From positions 1 to 55,262 of the forward strand of contig JBHIET010000014.1 in assembly GCA_046760785.1 (NCBI GenBank): a DNA stretch of 55,262 bases. The letters run 5' to 3'. Numbering within the stretch: the first letter of the stretch is position 1; each line of letters begins with the position of its first letter. This document shows, in pieces, positions 41,997 through 51,564 of this stretch. Source of the DNA: JBHIET01 sp046760785 (lineage in GTDB: Bacteria > Chloroflexota > Anaerolineae > B4-G1). Made by a program: the position numbers and the translations under genes. The notes below the pieces were generated by a model. It worked only from the letters and a program-made list of their open reading frames with translations. It was not told the origin of the DNA and did no database searches.

Positions 41997-44900
41997 ATGA
42001 GTCGGGCAAGTCCAGTTGATACTACGACCCAGCGCACCGGCGGTGACAGTACGGCCTCCGCAGCGGACGAGGCGCACCTTGGGAGCGAGCTGGCGGCGAC
42101 CCAGGAAGCCGTGCGTCGCTTGCGCCGCTACATCCCCGCCGTCGTTGCCGAGGGCATCCTGCACGATCAGGACCGGCTGCGCGGTGAACGCCGCGAGGTG
42201 ACGGTCCTCTTCGCCGATGCTGTGAACTTCACCCACCTCTCGGCCTCACTAGACGCGGAGTCGGTCTTCAATCTGATTAACGATCTGCTGAGTCGCCTGG
42301 TAGAATGTGTCCACCGCTACGACGGCCTGGTGGACAAGTTCACCGGCGATGGCCTGATGGCGGTTTTCGGCGCACCTATCGCCCATGAAAATGACACCGA
42401 ACTGGCCGTTCGCGCCGCGCTGGATATGCAAAAAGCCGCTGCTGAGTTCGAACCCATCGCTCGGGCCCAGTTGGGTGCTCCCGTGCAGATACGCATCGGC
42501 ATTCATAACGGGCCGGTGGTTGCAGGCATCCTCGGCACCCAAGGGCGAGCGGCCTACACCGTCATCGGAGAGACGGTCAACCTGGCAGCGCGATTGGAAT
42601 CGCTCGCGCAGCCTGACCACATCCTGGTCAGTTCCCGCGTCTACCATCGGACGCGCGCCCTCTTCAACTTTCAAACACTGGGCACAACCCACGTCAAGGG
42701 GATTGACCAGCCGGTGACTATCTACGAGCCAATAGGGGGCCGCTCCGAACCTCTGCCGACGCGAGGCCTGGCGGGCGTCACCGACGTCTTTTTTGGACGT
42801 GATACCGAGCTGGAGCAATTGCGCACCCTGTCGGCGGCCTTCCTCAACGACCGGCACGGACGGCTGATTGTCATACAGGGCGAAGCGGGTATGGGCAAGT
42901 CGCGACTGGTCTCCGAGGCGCTCTCCGCCCTCCCACCCGACCGGGTTGCGATCTGGAAGGGAAGTGCACTGCCCTACGCTCAGGGCGTCGGTTACGGCAT
43001 CTTTCGTTCGTTGCTAAGGGACGCCCTGCGCACCTATCCGCCCGACGTAGCGTGGGATACTCAGGTATCAGCCGACCTGCGTCCCTTCCTGTGGCAGATG
43101 TCGGGGCTGACACCCACACCGGAGGAACAGGCCGGCTTGCGCCACCTGGAGCCAGAGCGCATCAAGCAACTGACCGTCCTGGCACTGCGCGAGTGGATCC
43201 TGAGCGAGGTCCGGCAGAGACCGGTTGTGCTGATCCTAGACGACTTCCACTGGGCCGACGACCTCTCGCGGGACATGTTGCAGGCACTGGTCAACCTTAT
43301 CCACGAGGCTCCGGTGCTCTTGTGTGTCATCACGCGGCCCCGACCGGAATCGCCCCTGAACCTCTCAGTTCCCCCGACGGAGGAACCGCTGGCTGCGCCG
43401 TTGCGCCTGGACCTGGAGTTGAAGCCTCTCTCGCCACAGCACAGCCGGGCGCTGTTGGCTCACCTGGTCAACCTGAACGGCATGCCGGAGCCACTCGTCA
43501 ACACGATCCTGACCAATGCCGAGGGCAATCCCTTTTACATCGAAGAATTCGTGCGCATGTTGATCGAGAAGGAGGTGCTGACGCTGGGGGACCGTCAGTG
43601 GCAGGTGGCCTCAGCGGTGGCGTTGCAGACGCCGGAGATTCCAACGACCTTGCGCGGGTTGATGATGGCGCGTGTGGACCGCCTGCCGGAGGACCTACAA
43701 GACGTGCTGCGCAACGCTGCTGTCATCGGTCTGCAGTTCTCCGCTCGCTTACTGGAAGAGGTTGAACGCCGGCTGCACGGCCCCGTCAGCGTGCTGCCGC
43801 CGCTGGAACGGCTCACGGACCTGGGATTGCTGGAGAAACGGCCCCAGGCCGGCGAGCAGGTCTACGCCTTCCGTCACATCATCACCCAGGAGACGGTCTA
43901 CCGCAGTCTGCTGCGCAGCCAGCGCCCGGAGCTGCATGGCACGGTGGCTGAGTGCATCGAAGATCTCTACGCCACCGACCTGACTAACCAGGCCGAGGTA
44001 CTGGCACTGCACTACGACCACGCCCGCGTGCGTGATAAAGCCATGCACTACGCGCTGCTGGCGGGCGACCGCGCCCGCGGGCGTTTTGCCAACCGCGAAG
44101 CCATCGAATACTACAGCCGGGCGTTGCAACTCTCGCAGCACCTGGGCGAACGTCAAGCTGAACGATGGCGAGCGGTCGTCGGGCTGGGTCAGGTCGAACA
44201 GCACATCGGCGAGTACGAGGAGGCCATCGCCTGTTACCAGGCCGCGCTGGACGAGTGGGAAGAGGCCTCTCCGGAGGCACGCGCTCAAGTTCACCTCAAA
44301 TTGGGTCAGGTCTGGAATAAACGCGGCGATTTGCAGGAAGCTGGCGAAGCACTGCACGAAGCACTGGCACAACTCGATCAGGCCGACGATGCGCTCCCTG
44401 CATTGCATGCCCAGGTCTACTCCGAGCTGGGCACTCTCAGCCGACGTCGGGGCGATCTGACCACGGCGCAGGAGTGGCTGGAACGAGGGCTGGCGCTGGT
44501 CAGCGATACCGAGCACTACGACGTTCTGTCGTCCATCCTCAACCGGTTAGGCGGTGTGCACTACAATCGCGGCGAGTGGGATGAGGCGACGAAATGCGTC
44601 GAACGTGCTCTGGAACTCCGCCAGCGGATGGGAGACATCGTCGGTTCCGCGCGCTCGCTGAACAACCTGGCCATTCTCAAGTATACCAGCGGTGATTGGG
44701 AGGGGGCCTTGGCTGATTATGAGCGTGCTGCGGAGCTACACGAATGTATCGGCGAGGTCGAAGGACTGTCTCTGTCTTACAACAATCTTGGCGTGCTATG
44801 CGCTGAGCGGGGTGAATGGGACAAGGCGGAGAAGAACCTCCGTCGCAGTTTTGCCATCGCCCAACGCATCGCTCACCCCTACGAACTGGCCCAGGCCCAC

Positions 44901-45431
44901 AAGAACCTGGGGCGGCTCTACCTGCTGCAAGAGCGTTGGGAAGAGTGCGCCCAACACCTGAAGGCTGCCATCCCATTGTACGTGGAGGCCGGTGCTCGCG
45001 CCAACCTGGATCTAAACGACGTTTACTACTTCCAGGGTTTACTTTACCTGGAACAAGGTCAGATTGACACTGCCATGGAGTGGGCCAAGCGCAGCCACAA
45101 GATGTTGCAGGAGATTGGTGGCGCCGATGAAGGCGAGTCGGTCGAATGGGGGCGGTATGAGCAACTGATGGGACGCATTGCCCAGGCACGCGGGGACCTG
45201 GCATCCGCTCGTCGGCACCTGGAACGCAGTGCCAAGATTTTCCAGGTCAGCAGGTCACGAATAGAAGCCGGGCGAACGGCCTACCGGAGTGGCTTATTAT
45301 CACTGGCATTACGAGAGCCAGAGAAGGCTCGCAAGGAGCTCCTTGCAGCCCAGCAGATATTCGAACAGTCAGGGGCCACCCTCGATTTGAGACATGCCAC
45401 GGAGCAGCTAGCACGACTTGAGGAGTTATAG
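41997..45431 (+). CDS. Class III nucleotidyl cyclase / AAA ATPase / TPR regulator
   Basis: About 1145 residues; two GTG codons precede the chosen ATG in frame, and no start has a clear ribosome site. The cyclase domain (about 65-240) has VTVLFADAVNFTHL with the first metal aspartate, GDGLMAVFGAP with the second, and IRIGIHNGPVVAGILG and VNLAARLE; the substrate-selecting residues were not assigned. The STAND-like ATPase (about 260-560) has Walker A GEAGMGKSRL near 296-305 and Walker B VVLILDDFHWADD near 405. From about 700 to 1140 are TPR repeats (GEYEEAIACYQAALDEWEE, ERGEWDKAEKNLRRSFAIA). This is the Cya-AAA-TPR regulator type. It stands alone; flanks are repeat-rich. Confidence 0.9.
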   Translation: MSRASPVDTTTQRTGGDSTASAADEAHLGSELAATQEAVRRLRRYIPAVVAEGILHDQDRLRGERREVTVLFADAVNFTHLSASLDAESVFNLINDLLSRLVECVHRYDGLVDKFTGDGLMAVFGAPIAHENDTELAVRAALDMQKAAAEFEPIARAQLGAPVQIRIGIHNGPVVAGILGTQGRAAYTVIGETVNLAARLESLAQPDHILVSSRVYHRTRALFNFQTLGTTHVKGIDQPVTIYEPIGGRSEPLPTRGLAGVTDVFFGRDTELEQLRTLSAAFLNDRHGRLIVIQGEAGMGKSRLVSEALSALPPDRVAIWKGSALPYAQGVGYGIFRSLLRDALRTYPPDVAWDTQVSADLRPFLWQMSGLTPTPEEQAGLRHLEPERIKQLTVLALREWILSEVRQRPVVLILDDFHWADDLSRDMLQALVNLIHEAPVLLCVITRPRPESPLNLSVPPTEEPLAAPLRLDLELKPLSPQHSRALLAHLVNLNGMPEPLVNTILTNAEGNPFYIEEFVRMLIEKEVLTLGDRQWQVASAVALQTPEIPTTLRGLMMARVDRLPEDLQDVLRNAAVIGLQFSARLLEEVERRLHGPVSVLPPLERLTDLGLLEKRPQAGEQVYAFRHIITQETVYRSLLRSQRPELHGTVAECIEDLYATDLTNQAEVLALHYDHARVRDKAMHYALLAGDRARGRFANREAIEYYSRALQLSQHLGERQAERWRAVVGLGQVEQHIGEYEEAIACYQAALDEWEEASPEARAQVHLKLGQVWNKRGDLQEAGEALHEALAQLDQADDALPALHAQVYSELGTLSRRRGDLTTAQEWLERGLALVSDTEHYDVLSSILNRLGGVHYNRGEWDEATKCVERALELRQRMGDIVGSARSLNNLAILKYTSGDWEGALADYERAAELHECIGEVEGLSLSYNNLGVLCAERGEWDKAEKNLRRSFAIAQRIAHPYELAQAHKNLGRLYLLQERWEECAQHLKAAIPLYVEAGARANLDLNDVYYFQGLLYLEQGQIDTAMEWAKRSHKMLQEIGGADEGESVEWGRYEQLMGRIAQARGDLASARRHLERSAKIFQVSRSRIEAGRTAYRSGLLSLALREPEKARKELLAAQQIFEQSGATLDLRHATEQLARLEEL

Positions 45432-45588
45432 AATCAAATCGTGGCTTTCGTGCTTATCTCCATGATCGTCCTGCATCCACGCCTCAGGAGGCCAAGCGGT
45501 GTTGTGCCTGTGCGTCACGTCTCATCCGATACACGGGCCACAAGGTCGTTCACAGCCAAGGATGCACCCTACGGCCGCATAAATTAAG

Positions 45589-46707
45589 TCAGCCCAGAAT
45601 GCTCTCAAAATACTCGAGAAAGACCCTAAATTGCCGTTGCTTGTCGAACTGGGACACCATGAGTTGGCGTGCCTGCCGGGCCATATCCGAGTAGGATTCC
45701 CGGTCTGACCACAACTTGACGACAGCCTCGGCAAGTTGAGAGACATTCCCTGGTTCCACCGTATAACCGGTTCGGCCATCTCTAACCACTTCAGGAACTC
45801 CGGCCAAACGACTGGCGACAACGGGCAACGCCATGGACATAGCCTCCAACAGAACATTGGGCAGCCCTTCCTTGTACAAGCTGGCAAGCACGAGGATATC
45901 AATCACCTCGTAAATATACACCGGCTCCGATGTAAACGGGAAGAAGGTGACGTTGTCGGACAGAGCCAAACGCTTGACCATCTTCCTAAGTCTCCCCTCG
46001 TCCGGCCCGTCACCCACAAGTAGGAGGTGGACGTGGGGATAAGCCTCTTTGATTTGAAGCATTGCTTCCAGCAGCTTCACCTGCCCCTTACGCTCCTCAA
46101 AGGAGCCTACATTCCCGAGTACGGGACTCGCGTTTTCATGAAGGAGATAACGCCGTTGGGCCTCCTGGCGTCTCTCAGCACTCCGGGTAAAGAGGCCCAC
46201 ATCCGTGCCCTGGTATATGAGCGCCACCATCTCTTCAGGGATCTTGTAGGTATCTATGAGGTATTCCCGGGTGAAGTTGGTGATAGCGATCACGGTGGAA
46301 CGGATACTCTGTTCCGGCACATAGAACTCCCGCCTGTATTCCGGCACAATGGTTCCCGTCTTGGGGACGAGGATGGTCGTGAGACCTTTTTCCTTGATGA
46401 CCTCGGCTGCGAATACAGAGCAGTGGAACCCATCCCTCGGCGGATGCACCGTACAAACGGCGACGTCACTGTCACTCAGAGCCTCTGCCCATATTTCCCT
46501 ATGAGCGTCGTCTCTAGCGACAACAGCCTGGTAATTGTACGTCACAAGTCTTGCCTCTGTCTCGGCGCACTGTTCCGCGACCCAGCCTGACTCGGACGTG
46601 AGAACGGTTACGTCAACGCCTGCTTCCAGAAAGCTCTTTGTAGCCTCGACGACCCAAATCTGCGTCCCGCCGTGAAGGTCCGTATCTTCAATAAAGCATA
46701 CTCGCAT
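45589..46707 (-). CDS. GT4-family glycosyltransferase
   Basis: 372 residues with a GT-B fold: N-terminal acceptor lobe MRVCFIEDTDLHGGTQIWVVE (GGxQ loop near 13-16) and donor lobe from about 195 (PVLGNVGSFEERKGQVKLLEAM). The donor motif ASLYKEGLPNVLLEAMSMALP near 280-300 has the EX7E glutamates (E-G-L-P...E). GDGPDEGRLRKMVKRL near 235 is also typical. It follows the larger glycosyltransferase at 46775-48541 by 67 bp on the same strand, so both likely act on one glycan or small molecule. The acceptor is unknown. Confidence 0.9.
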   Translation of the reverse strand: MRVCFIEDTDLHGGTQIWVVEATKSFLEAGVDVTVLTSESGWVAEQCAETEARLVTYNYQAVVARDDAHREIWAEALSDSDVAVCTVHPPRDGFHCSVFAAEVIKEKGLTTILVPKTGTIVPEYRREFYVPEQSIRSTVIAITNFTREYLIDTYKIPEEMVALIYQGTDVGLFTRSAERRQEAQRRYLLHENASPVLGNVGSFEERKGQVKLLEAMLQIKEAYPHVHLLLVGDGPDEGRLRKMVKRLALSDNVTFFPFTSEPVYIYEVIDILVLASLYKEGLPNVLLEAMSMALPVVASRLAGVPEVVRDGRTGYTVEPGNVSQLAEAVVKLWSDRESYSDMARQARQLMVSQFDKQRQFRVFLEYFESILG

Positions 46708-46774
46708 GATGCTCCCTCTTGCTATACACAGTCAAAGAATCGTAACCCTCTACATCTTGCCATCCTGCACCACG

Positions 46775-48541
46775 CTAGAGTGCGGCCAACATCTCCAAGA
46801 ACCCCTTGAATGTGCTCTGAAGCGCCTGCATACTGTATCGTCTGGCAACGACAGCACGGTTATGCGCTATTCGATCAGCCAAGCGCTCTGGAAAGAATAC
46901 GATGTCCATGACCTCTTGAAGCATACAAGCGCTGAAATCCCCTTCGGGGAAGAGCGTGTAGTAGATGCGCAGCTTTTCGTCCAGGTGTTCACCGACCACC
47001 CTGGCAAATGCGGCCTCCGGCCGATACCGGCTGCAGACAATCGGTACGCCAGCCGCACCAGATTCAATGATGGGCAACCCGCGCCCCTCGCTCTCGCTCG
47101 GAAACACCACCACATCGGCTAGCTTGTAGATATCTTGAATATAAAGCCGGTTAAGATCGTTCTCCGCCAGGGCCGGGTGGTCCTCATGCCCCACGGAAAA
47201 TGCCTGGAACAGCCGGTGCGCGACGTTACCAGGCAATGAGCTGAGCACCTTTTTGTAGGCGTTAAGAACCCTCTCCAGGTCAGCTTGATGTTCGATGGGG
47301 GTAGGTCCGGTGATGTGCAAGGTGAGCGTCCTGTTCGGAGCGCTTTCGAATGCCTCTCTGAATGGACCGTGCTCCATCAGGGCGCCGATTAACTGCCAGT
47401 CGCGCTCGATCCGCTTCCTGGCAATGACCCGGGTGGGCTGAAGAAAGTAGAGCGCCGAACGTGTGGCGATGTCCAACTCAAGACCCTCAACAGCACCACA
47501 GACAACCGGCACCTGTTTCTTCATCCAGTTGCCGAGATTGGCGAGATGAGCGTCCACGCTAACAGACCTGATCGTCGGGTTTCCATCAGACAGGATGTAG
47601 GCCATGCTCTTCCGCTTGGCAACCTTCTCCTCAGTCGTGCAGTCACTAAAAAACGCATCTTCGACCGCCGTGCCGACCTCGCAGACCCTGTCCTCGGCAA
47701 AACCGTACCGGGCCAGGAGTGTTTCGGACTGGCGCTTGTTGATATTCACCTGGAGCCAAGACGAGCCATTCCAGGGAAGGACCCTTTCGAGAAGACTGAA
47801 AAACGGGCCATTTTCGTAATTGCGGAAGAAATGATCGCGCAGACCGGGTGCTTCACCCTCTGCTCTTTCCGACCTGGGTTTGCCTTCTTCCCAAAAGAAA
47901 TCATGGTTCGAGTTCAGCACACAGACACCCGTTACCTCCGTCGTCAGGACAACGGCGAGAGCCAGCGCCAGATTCCCCGGATTTGAGTTCACGTTCACCA
48001 CAACCAGAAGCTCAATCGAGTTCTCGGTGATATAGTCGCAGAGCGTGTGTGTAAACCCCAGCGCCTGCCGCCAGATTTCGGCCGCCATCTCGCCGGATGC
48101 CTCACTGCCCAGGGGCATATCCTCGTAGAAGAGCCTGGAAAACCACCGGCCGCCGTCCCACTTGGCCCAGCCATTGGAATTTGGCAGGATAAAACGGCGC
48201 CAGTTGGGAGCGATGACGGCCTCCGCTTCTTCGGTAAAATCGCCGCCAATAAGGTGGATGGACGGCGAGTTGCCACCTACTGACAGAATGTTTTCCAGGC
48301 ATTTTGCATACTTGGAAATCTCAATCGAGACCCCGTCTATCCCATAGCCAAATGTGATGAAAGCCAGTCCGCTGGCGAACCGTTCTAGTACACATTTGAA
48401 ATTCCCCTCGCCGGGGACAACTCTATGGTTCCTTGCCTCTACGAGCCAATCCAGGAGACGATTGATGTCAACCCAGTTGGTAACTCTCGCTCTATCTAGG
48501 AAGCGCATCGTGTCTTGGATACCCTGTCTATCTCTCATCAT
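46775..48541 (-). CDS. Large GT4-like glycosyltransferase, sucrose-synthase-type or mannosylglucosylglycerate-type
   Basis: 588 residues, longer than ordinary GT4 proteins. The donor half is clear: LQPTRVIARKRIERDWQLIGAL near 375-395, LTLHITGPTPIEHQADLERV near 420, and FPSESEGRGLPIIESGAAGVP near 495-515. The PTRVI-RK-IE pattern recalls sucrose-phosphate synthase and mannosylglucosylglycerate synthase relatives, which make compatible solutes; that likeness is from memory. The N-terminal half has LAFITFGYGIDGVSIEISKY near 60-80 (GIDG replaces the GG loop) and is otherwise hard to place. ATG ATG at 48541 has a weak ribosome site; a later start such as MRFLDRARV is possible. A compatible-solute or surface glycan role are both open. 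Confidence 0.75.
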   Translation of the reverse strand: MMRDRQGIQDTMRFLDRARVTNWVDINRLLDWLVEARNHRVVPGEGNFKCVLERFASGLAFITFGYGIDGVSIEISKYAKCLENILSVGGNSPSIHLIGGDFTEEAEAVIAPNWRRFILPNSNGWAKWDGGRWFSRLFYEDMPLGSEASGEMAAEIWRQALGFTHTLCDYITENSIELLVVVNVNSNPGNLALALAVVLTTEVTGVCVLNSNHDFFWEEGKPRSERAEGEAPGLRDHFFRNYENGPFFSLLERVLPWNGSSWLQVNINKRQSETLLARYGFAEDRVCEVGTAVEDAFFSDCTTEEKVAKRKSMAYILSDGNPTIRSVSVDAHLANLGNWMKKQVPVVCGAVEGLELDIATRSALYFLQPTRVIARKRIERDWQLIGALMEHGPFREAFESAPNRTLTLHITGPTPIEHQADLERVLNAYKKVLSSLPGNVAHRLFQAFSVGHEDHPALAENDLNRLYIQDIYKLADVVVFPSESEGRGLPIIESGAAGVPIVCSRYRPEAAFARVVGEHLDEKLRIYYTLFPEGDFSACMLQEVMDIVFFPERLADRIAHNRAVVARRYSMQALQSTFKGFLEMLAAL

Positions 48542-48604
48542 TCCACAGAGGATTATAGACCGCTCCTCCGAACCGTCAAGCGAGAAATTGACACATGCGC
48601 ACGA

Positions 48605-48633
48605 TTGACAATTGCGTCTAGTTGGTGTACATT
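48605..48633 (+). promoter_or_regulatory. Sigma-70 promoter for the fructose-1,6-bisphosphatase gene
   Basis: TTGACA at 48605-48610, a 17-base spacer and TACATT at 48628-48633. A second TTGACA lies at 48588-48593. The start would be near 48640, about 90 bases before the ATG at 48730. Confidence 0.6.
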
Positions 48634-48729
48634 TTTAGCGAGAGGCAGAATCGGCACGCCACAACAATGACTGTTCCGTCCCGCCACTGGCGTGGGCGAA
48701 AATGAATGATATGAGGAGGAATAAACAAA

Positions 48730-49833
48730 ATGGAAAACAAGATTACCCTCAGCATCATCAAGGCCGACGTGGGCGGCTTCGTTGGCCACTCCAGCATGCA
48801 CGAGGAACTGGCCGAGGAAGCGGAGGATCGCCTGGAGGCCGCGGTTACGCAGGACCTCCTCGTGGATTTCCACGTCACCGCCTGCGGCGACGACCTGGAA
48901 CTGATCATGACCCATCGCAGGGGAGTGGACAACGAAGAAATCCACCACATGGCCTGGGAGACCTTCGAAGCCTGCACCGACGTGGCCAAACGGCTCAAAC
49001 TCTACGGGGCAGGCCAGGACCTCCTGGCCGACGCCTTCTCCGGCAACGTCAAGGGAATGGGACCTGGGGTGGCCGAGATGGAGTTTGAGGAGCGTCGGGC
49101 CGAGCCAGTGATCGTCTTTATGGCCGACAAGACCGCGGCAGGAGCTTGGAACATGCCGCTTTACAAGATGTTCGCCGACCCCTTCAACACCGCCGGGCTT
49201 GTCATCGCCCCAGGCTTGCACGATGGCTTCCGCTTCGAAGTTCACGACGTCAAAGAGCATAAACGCGTCCTCTTCGACACCCCCGAGGAAATCTACGACC
49301 TGCTGGTCTTCATCGGCGCGACGGGGCGGTACCCGATCAAGGCGGTGTACACGAAGGACGGCGAGATTGCCGCCGTCTCATCCACCCAGCGGCTGGCGCT
49401 CATCGCTGGGCGATACGTGGGTAAGGACGACCCGGTCTGCGCGGTGCGCTGCCAGGGGAAGTTCCCGGCTGTGGGCGAGGTGCTGGAGCCCTTCACCATG
49501 CCCCACATCGTCGAGGGTTGGATGCGCGGCTCTCACTACGGCCCGCTGATGCCCGTGCCGGTCTGCGACGCCAATCCGAGCCGCTTCGACGGCCCGCCGC
49601 GCGTGATCGCGGCAGGCTTTCAACTCGCCGGTGGTCGCCTGGTCGGCCCCCGCGACATGTTCGACGATCCCAGCTTCGACGAGGCCCGCCGCCTGTGCAA
49701 TACCATCGCGGACCACCTGCGCCGCCACGGTCCCTTTGAGCCGCATCGCCTGCCGATGGATGAGATGGAGTACACTACCCTGCCCCAGGTGATGGAGAAA
49801 CTGGAGGAGCGCTGGGAAGATTTGCCAGAGTGA
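48730..49833 (+). CDS. Class V fructose-1,6-bisphosphatase (FBP aldolase/phosphatase type)
   Basis: 367 residues; ATG with AGGAGG ten bases upstream. The protein matches the archaeal-type bifunctional FBP aldolase/phosphatase: N-terminal LSIIKADVGGFVGHSSMHEE with the metal-binding D and H, VTACGDDLELIMTH near 50-62, FADKTAAGAWNMPLYKMFADPF near 135-155 (with the catalytic lysine region), NTAGLVIAPGLHDGFRFEV near 156-175, GRYPIKAVY near 200 (tyrosine loop), and MRGSHYGPLMPVP near 265. This enzyme condenses triose phosphates and dephosphorylates the product, giving one-way gluconeogenesis, and is typical of thermophiles and some Chloroflexota. Regulators are not evident. Downstream genes on the same strand are unrelated by function. 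Confidence 0.92.
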   Translation: MENKITLSIIKADVGGFVGHSSMHEELAEEAEDRLEAAVTQDLLVDFHVTACGDDLELIMTHRRGVDNEEIHHMAWETFEACTDVAKRLKLYGAGQDLLADAFSGNVKGMGPGVAEMEFEERRAEPVIVFMADKTAAGAWNMPLYKMFADPFNTAGLVIAPGLHDGFRFEVHDVKEHKRVLFDTPEEIYDLLVFIGATGRYPIKAVYTKDGEIAAVSSTQRLALIAGRYVGKDDPVCAVRCQGKFPAVGEVLEPFTMPHIVEGWMRGSHYGPLMPVPVCDANPSRFDGPPRVIAAGFQLAGGRLVGPRDMFDDPSFDEARRLCNTIADHLRRHGPFEPHRLPMDEMEYTTLPQVMEKLEERWEDLPE

Positions 49834-49939
49834 GCTTGGCAAGACACCATAAGTCCGCCTGACGGCCAAATGCTGCGAGTGGGGCATCGCTGCGGTGACC
49901 GTCCGCAATCGCCCCCTCCAACCCGTGAAGGAGCGAGCA

Positions 49940-50863
49940 ATGGATTGGATCCAGGTACTCTACTCCGATGTTGTCCCCTGGCTGATGGAACCTTCCGACC
50001 CCTCGGTCCGCTACTGGACACTGACCAGGTTGCTCGGTCGGACGGAGGAGGCTGAAGTAGCCGAGGCTCGCCGGGCGATCACGGAGCGCGGGCCGGCGGT
50101 CGAGATTCTCTCCCACTACGCCGGCGACGGCCACTGGGAAGGCGAGAAGAGCTACTACACTTACAAGTACACCTCCACTCATTGGCAACTACTCCTGCTA
50201 GCCGAACTCGCCGCCGACGGGCAGGACGAGCGCATCGCCGCAGCCTGCCAGCGGATGATTGACGAGGTGCACCGTGATAGCCGCCCCATCATCTGGCCCT
50301 GCTTTCACGGCAATCTGATCGGCTACCTGCACGCTCTTGGGCATGGTGAGGACGAACGGGTGCATCAGTTCGAAGCGGAGTTGGCGCGTGCAGGCACCAC
50401 GGGGAGATGGCGCTGCAACATCAACGGAGATCACCCCTGCGCCTGGGGCGCGGCGCGGGCGCTGTGGGGCTTCGGGCACATCCCTGTCGGCGAGCGCAGC
50501 AGCGCTGTTGAAGAGGCCATTGATAGCGGCATCCGCTTCCTGGGGCGCTTCAAACTCCGAGAGGGGAACTACCCCAGCAGCGGCCCACGCCACAAGTTGT
50601 GGGACCGGCTCAACTTCCCACTTTTCTACCAGGCCGATGTGCTCTTCACCCTGCGCGCTCTGGCCGACCTGGGCCGCGTGGACGAGAAGCCCACCTTCCG
50701 CAAAGCGGTGATGTGGCTGGAGGACCGGTGCCGCGACGACGGCCGCTGGAACGGTGCCAGCCCTTATGGCAGCCGCATGTGGACGCAACTGGAACATCGC
50801 CGCCGGCCCAGCAAGTGGGTCACCTGGCAGGCGCTATATGTGATCAAGGCGGCGTACTCCTGA
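49940..50863 (+). CDS. Alpha/alpha-toroid protein, prenyltransferase/terpene-cyclase-like (paralog 1)
   Basis: 307 residues from the ATG at 49940, chosen for the AAGGAG six bases ahead; the upstream GTG at 49895 is unsupported. The helical repeats resemble the squalene-cyclase/prenyltransferase toroid: WLMEPSDPSVRYWTLTRLLG, STHWQLLLLAEL, NGDHPCAWGAARALWGFG, FYQADVLFTLRALADLG, PSKWVTWQALYVIKAAYS. It lacks a DXDD motif, so cyclase chemistry is not expected. A paralog of similar length (51561-52613) shares the PWL-EP..RY-TL start, CAWGA-RALW and SKWVT ends. Function is unknown; a lipid or ligand-binding or scaffold role is possible. The GAF protein at 50944 lies between them. Confidence 0.75.
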   Translation: MDWIQVLYSDVVPWLMEPSDPSVRYWTLTRLLGRTEEAEVAEARRAITERGPAVEILSHYAGDGHWEGEKSYYTYKYTSTHWQLLLLAELAADGQDERIAAACQRMIDEVHRDSRPIIWPCFHGNLIGYLHALGHGEDERVHQFEAELARAGTTGRWRCNINGDHPCAWGAARALWGFGHIPVGERSSAVEEAIDSGIRFLGRFKLREGNYPSSGPRHKLWDRLNFPLFYQADVLFTLRALADLGRVDEKPTFRKAVMWLEDRCRDDGRWNGASPYGSRMWTQLEHRRRPSKWVTWQALYVIKAAYS

Positions 50864-50943
50864 CCACCGACCAGGATACAAGTGCCAGCCACAGCAGGGT
50901 CAAGCAAGCAGCCGAGAAGTTCTGGAGGGAATAGGAGGAGACC

Positions 50944-51564
50944 ATGTCAACTGGAGACACCCAATTCGTGCGCTTCCTCCAACAGGAATGCTCGCGTCTC
51001 AAGGATGAAAATCAACTGCTGATTGACGAGATCCACGCCCTGCGCCGGTATATCAGGGCCCTTCAGGAATTGCAGGAAACCGTCCAGCGTTTCACGCCTG
51101 AGCAGGACATCCTGGCCCTGCTGGACGAGACGCTGTATTACGCCCTGGTGCTGCTGGACGCCGACGACGGGTCGCTCCTGCTGATTGACGAGGAGACCGA
51201 CGAATTGGTGTTCGTGCTGGTTCACGGTGCTGTGCGCGAGACGCTGCCCGGCATCCGCTTCGACCGGCGACAGGGCATCGCCGGCTGGGTGGCCGAGCAC
51301 CTCGAGCCAGCCATCGTCGGCAACGTCCACACTGACTCGCGCTTCCTGCCCGAGTTGGACGAGCGCTTTGGCTTCGTGACCCGCTCGCTGGTGGCAGTAC
51401 CACTGGCTGCGCGGGGCAGGGCTTTGGGAGTAATCGAGGTGCTCAACAAACGGTCAGGGGACGATTTCACCGACGACGACGCCAGCCTGCTCTCCATACT
51501 GGCGACCATCGCCGCTTCCGCCCTGGACTACGCCGCCTCGGTTGAGGCCGGAGAGCAGCCGTGA
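50944..51564 (+). CDS. Small coiled-coil GAF protein
   Basis: 206 residues; ATG preceded by AGGAGGAG. A coiled coil at about 12-50 (FLQQECSRLKDENQLLIDEI) leads to one GAF domain at about 50-200: ALVLLDADDGSLLLIDEETDELVF, IAGWVAEHLEPAIVGNVHTDSRF, RSLVAVPLAARGRALGVIEVLNKR. No output domain follows, so it probably binds a ligand and acts through a partner. It lies between the two toroid paralogs and its stop overlaps the next start by three bases (GTGA), so it is translated with the second paralog. Confidence 0.88.
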   Translation: MSTGDTQFVRFLQQECSRLKDENQLLIDEIHALRRYIRALQELQETVQRFTPEQDILALLDETLYYALVLLDADDGSLLLIDEETDELVFVLVHGAVRETLPGIRFDRRQGIAGWVAEHLEPAIVGNVHTDSRFLPELDERFGFVTRSLVAVPLAARGRALGVIEVLNKRSGDDFTDDDASLLSILATIAASALDYAASVEAGEQP

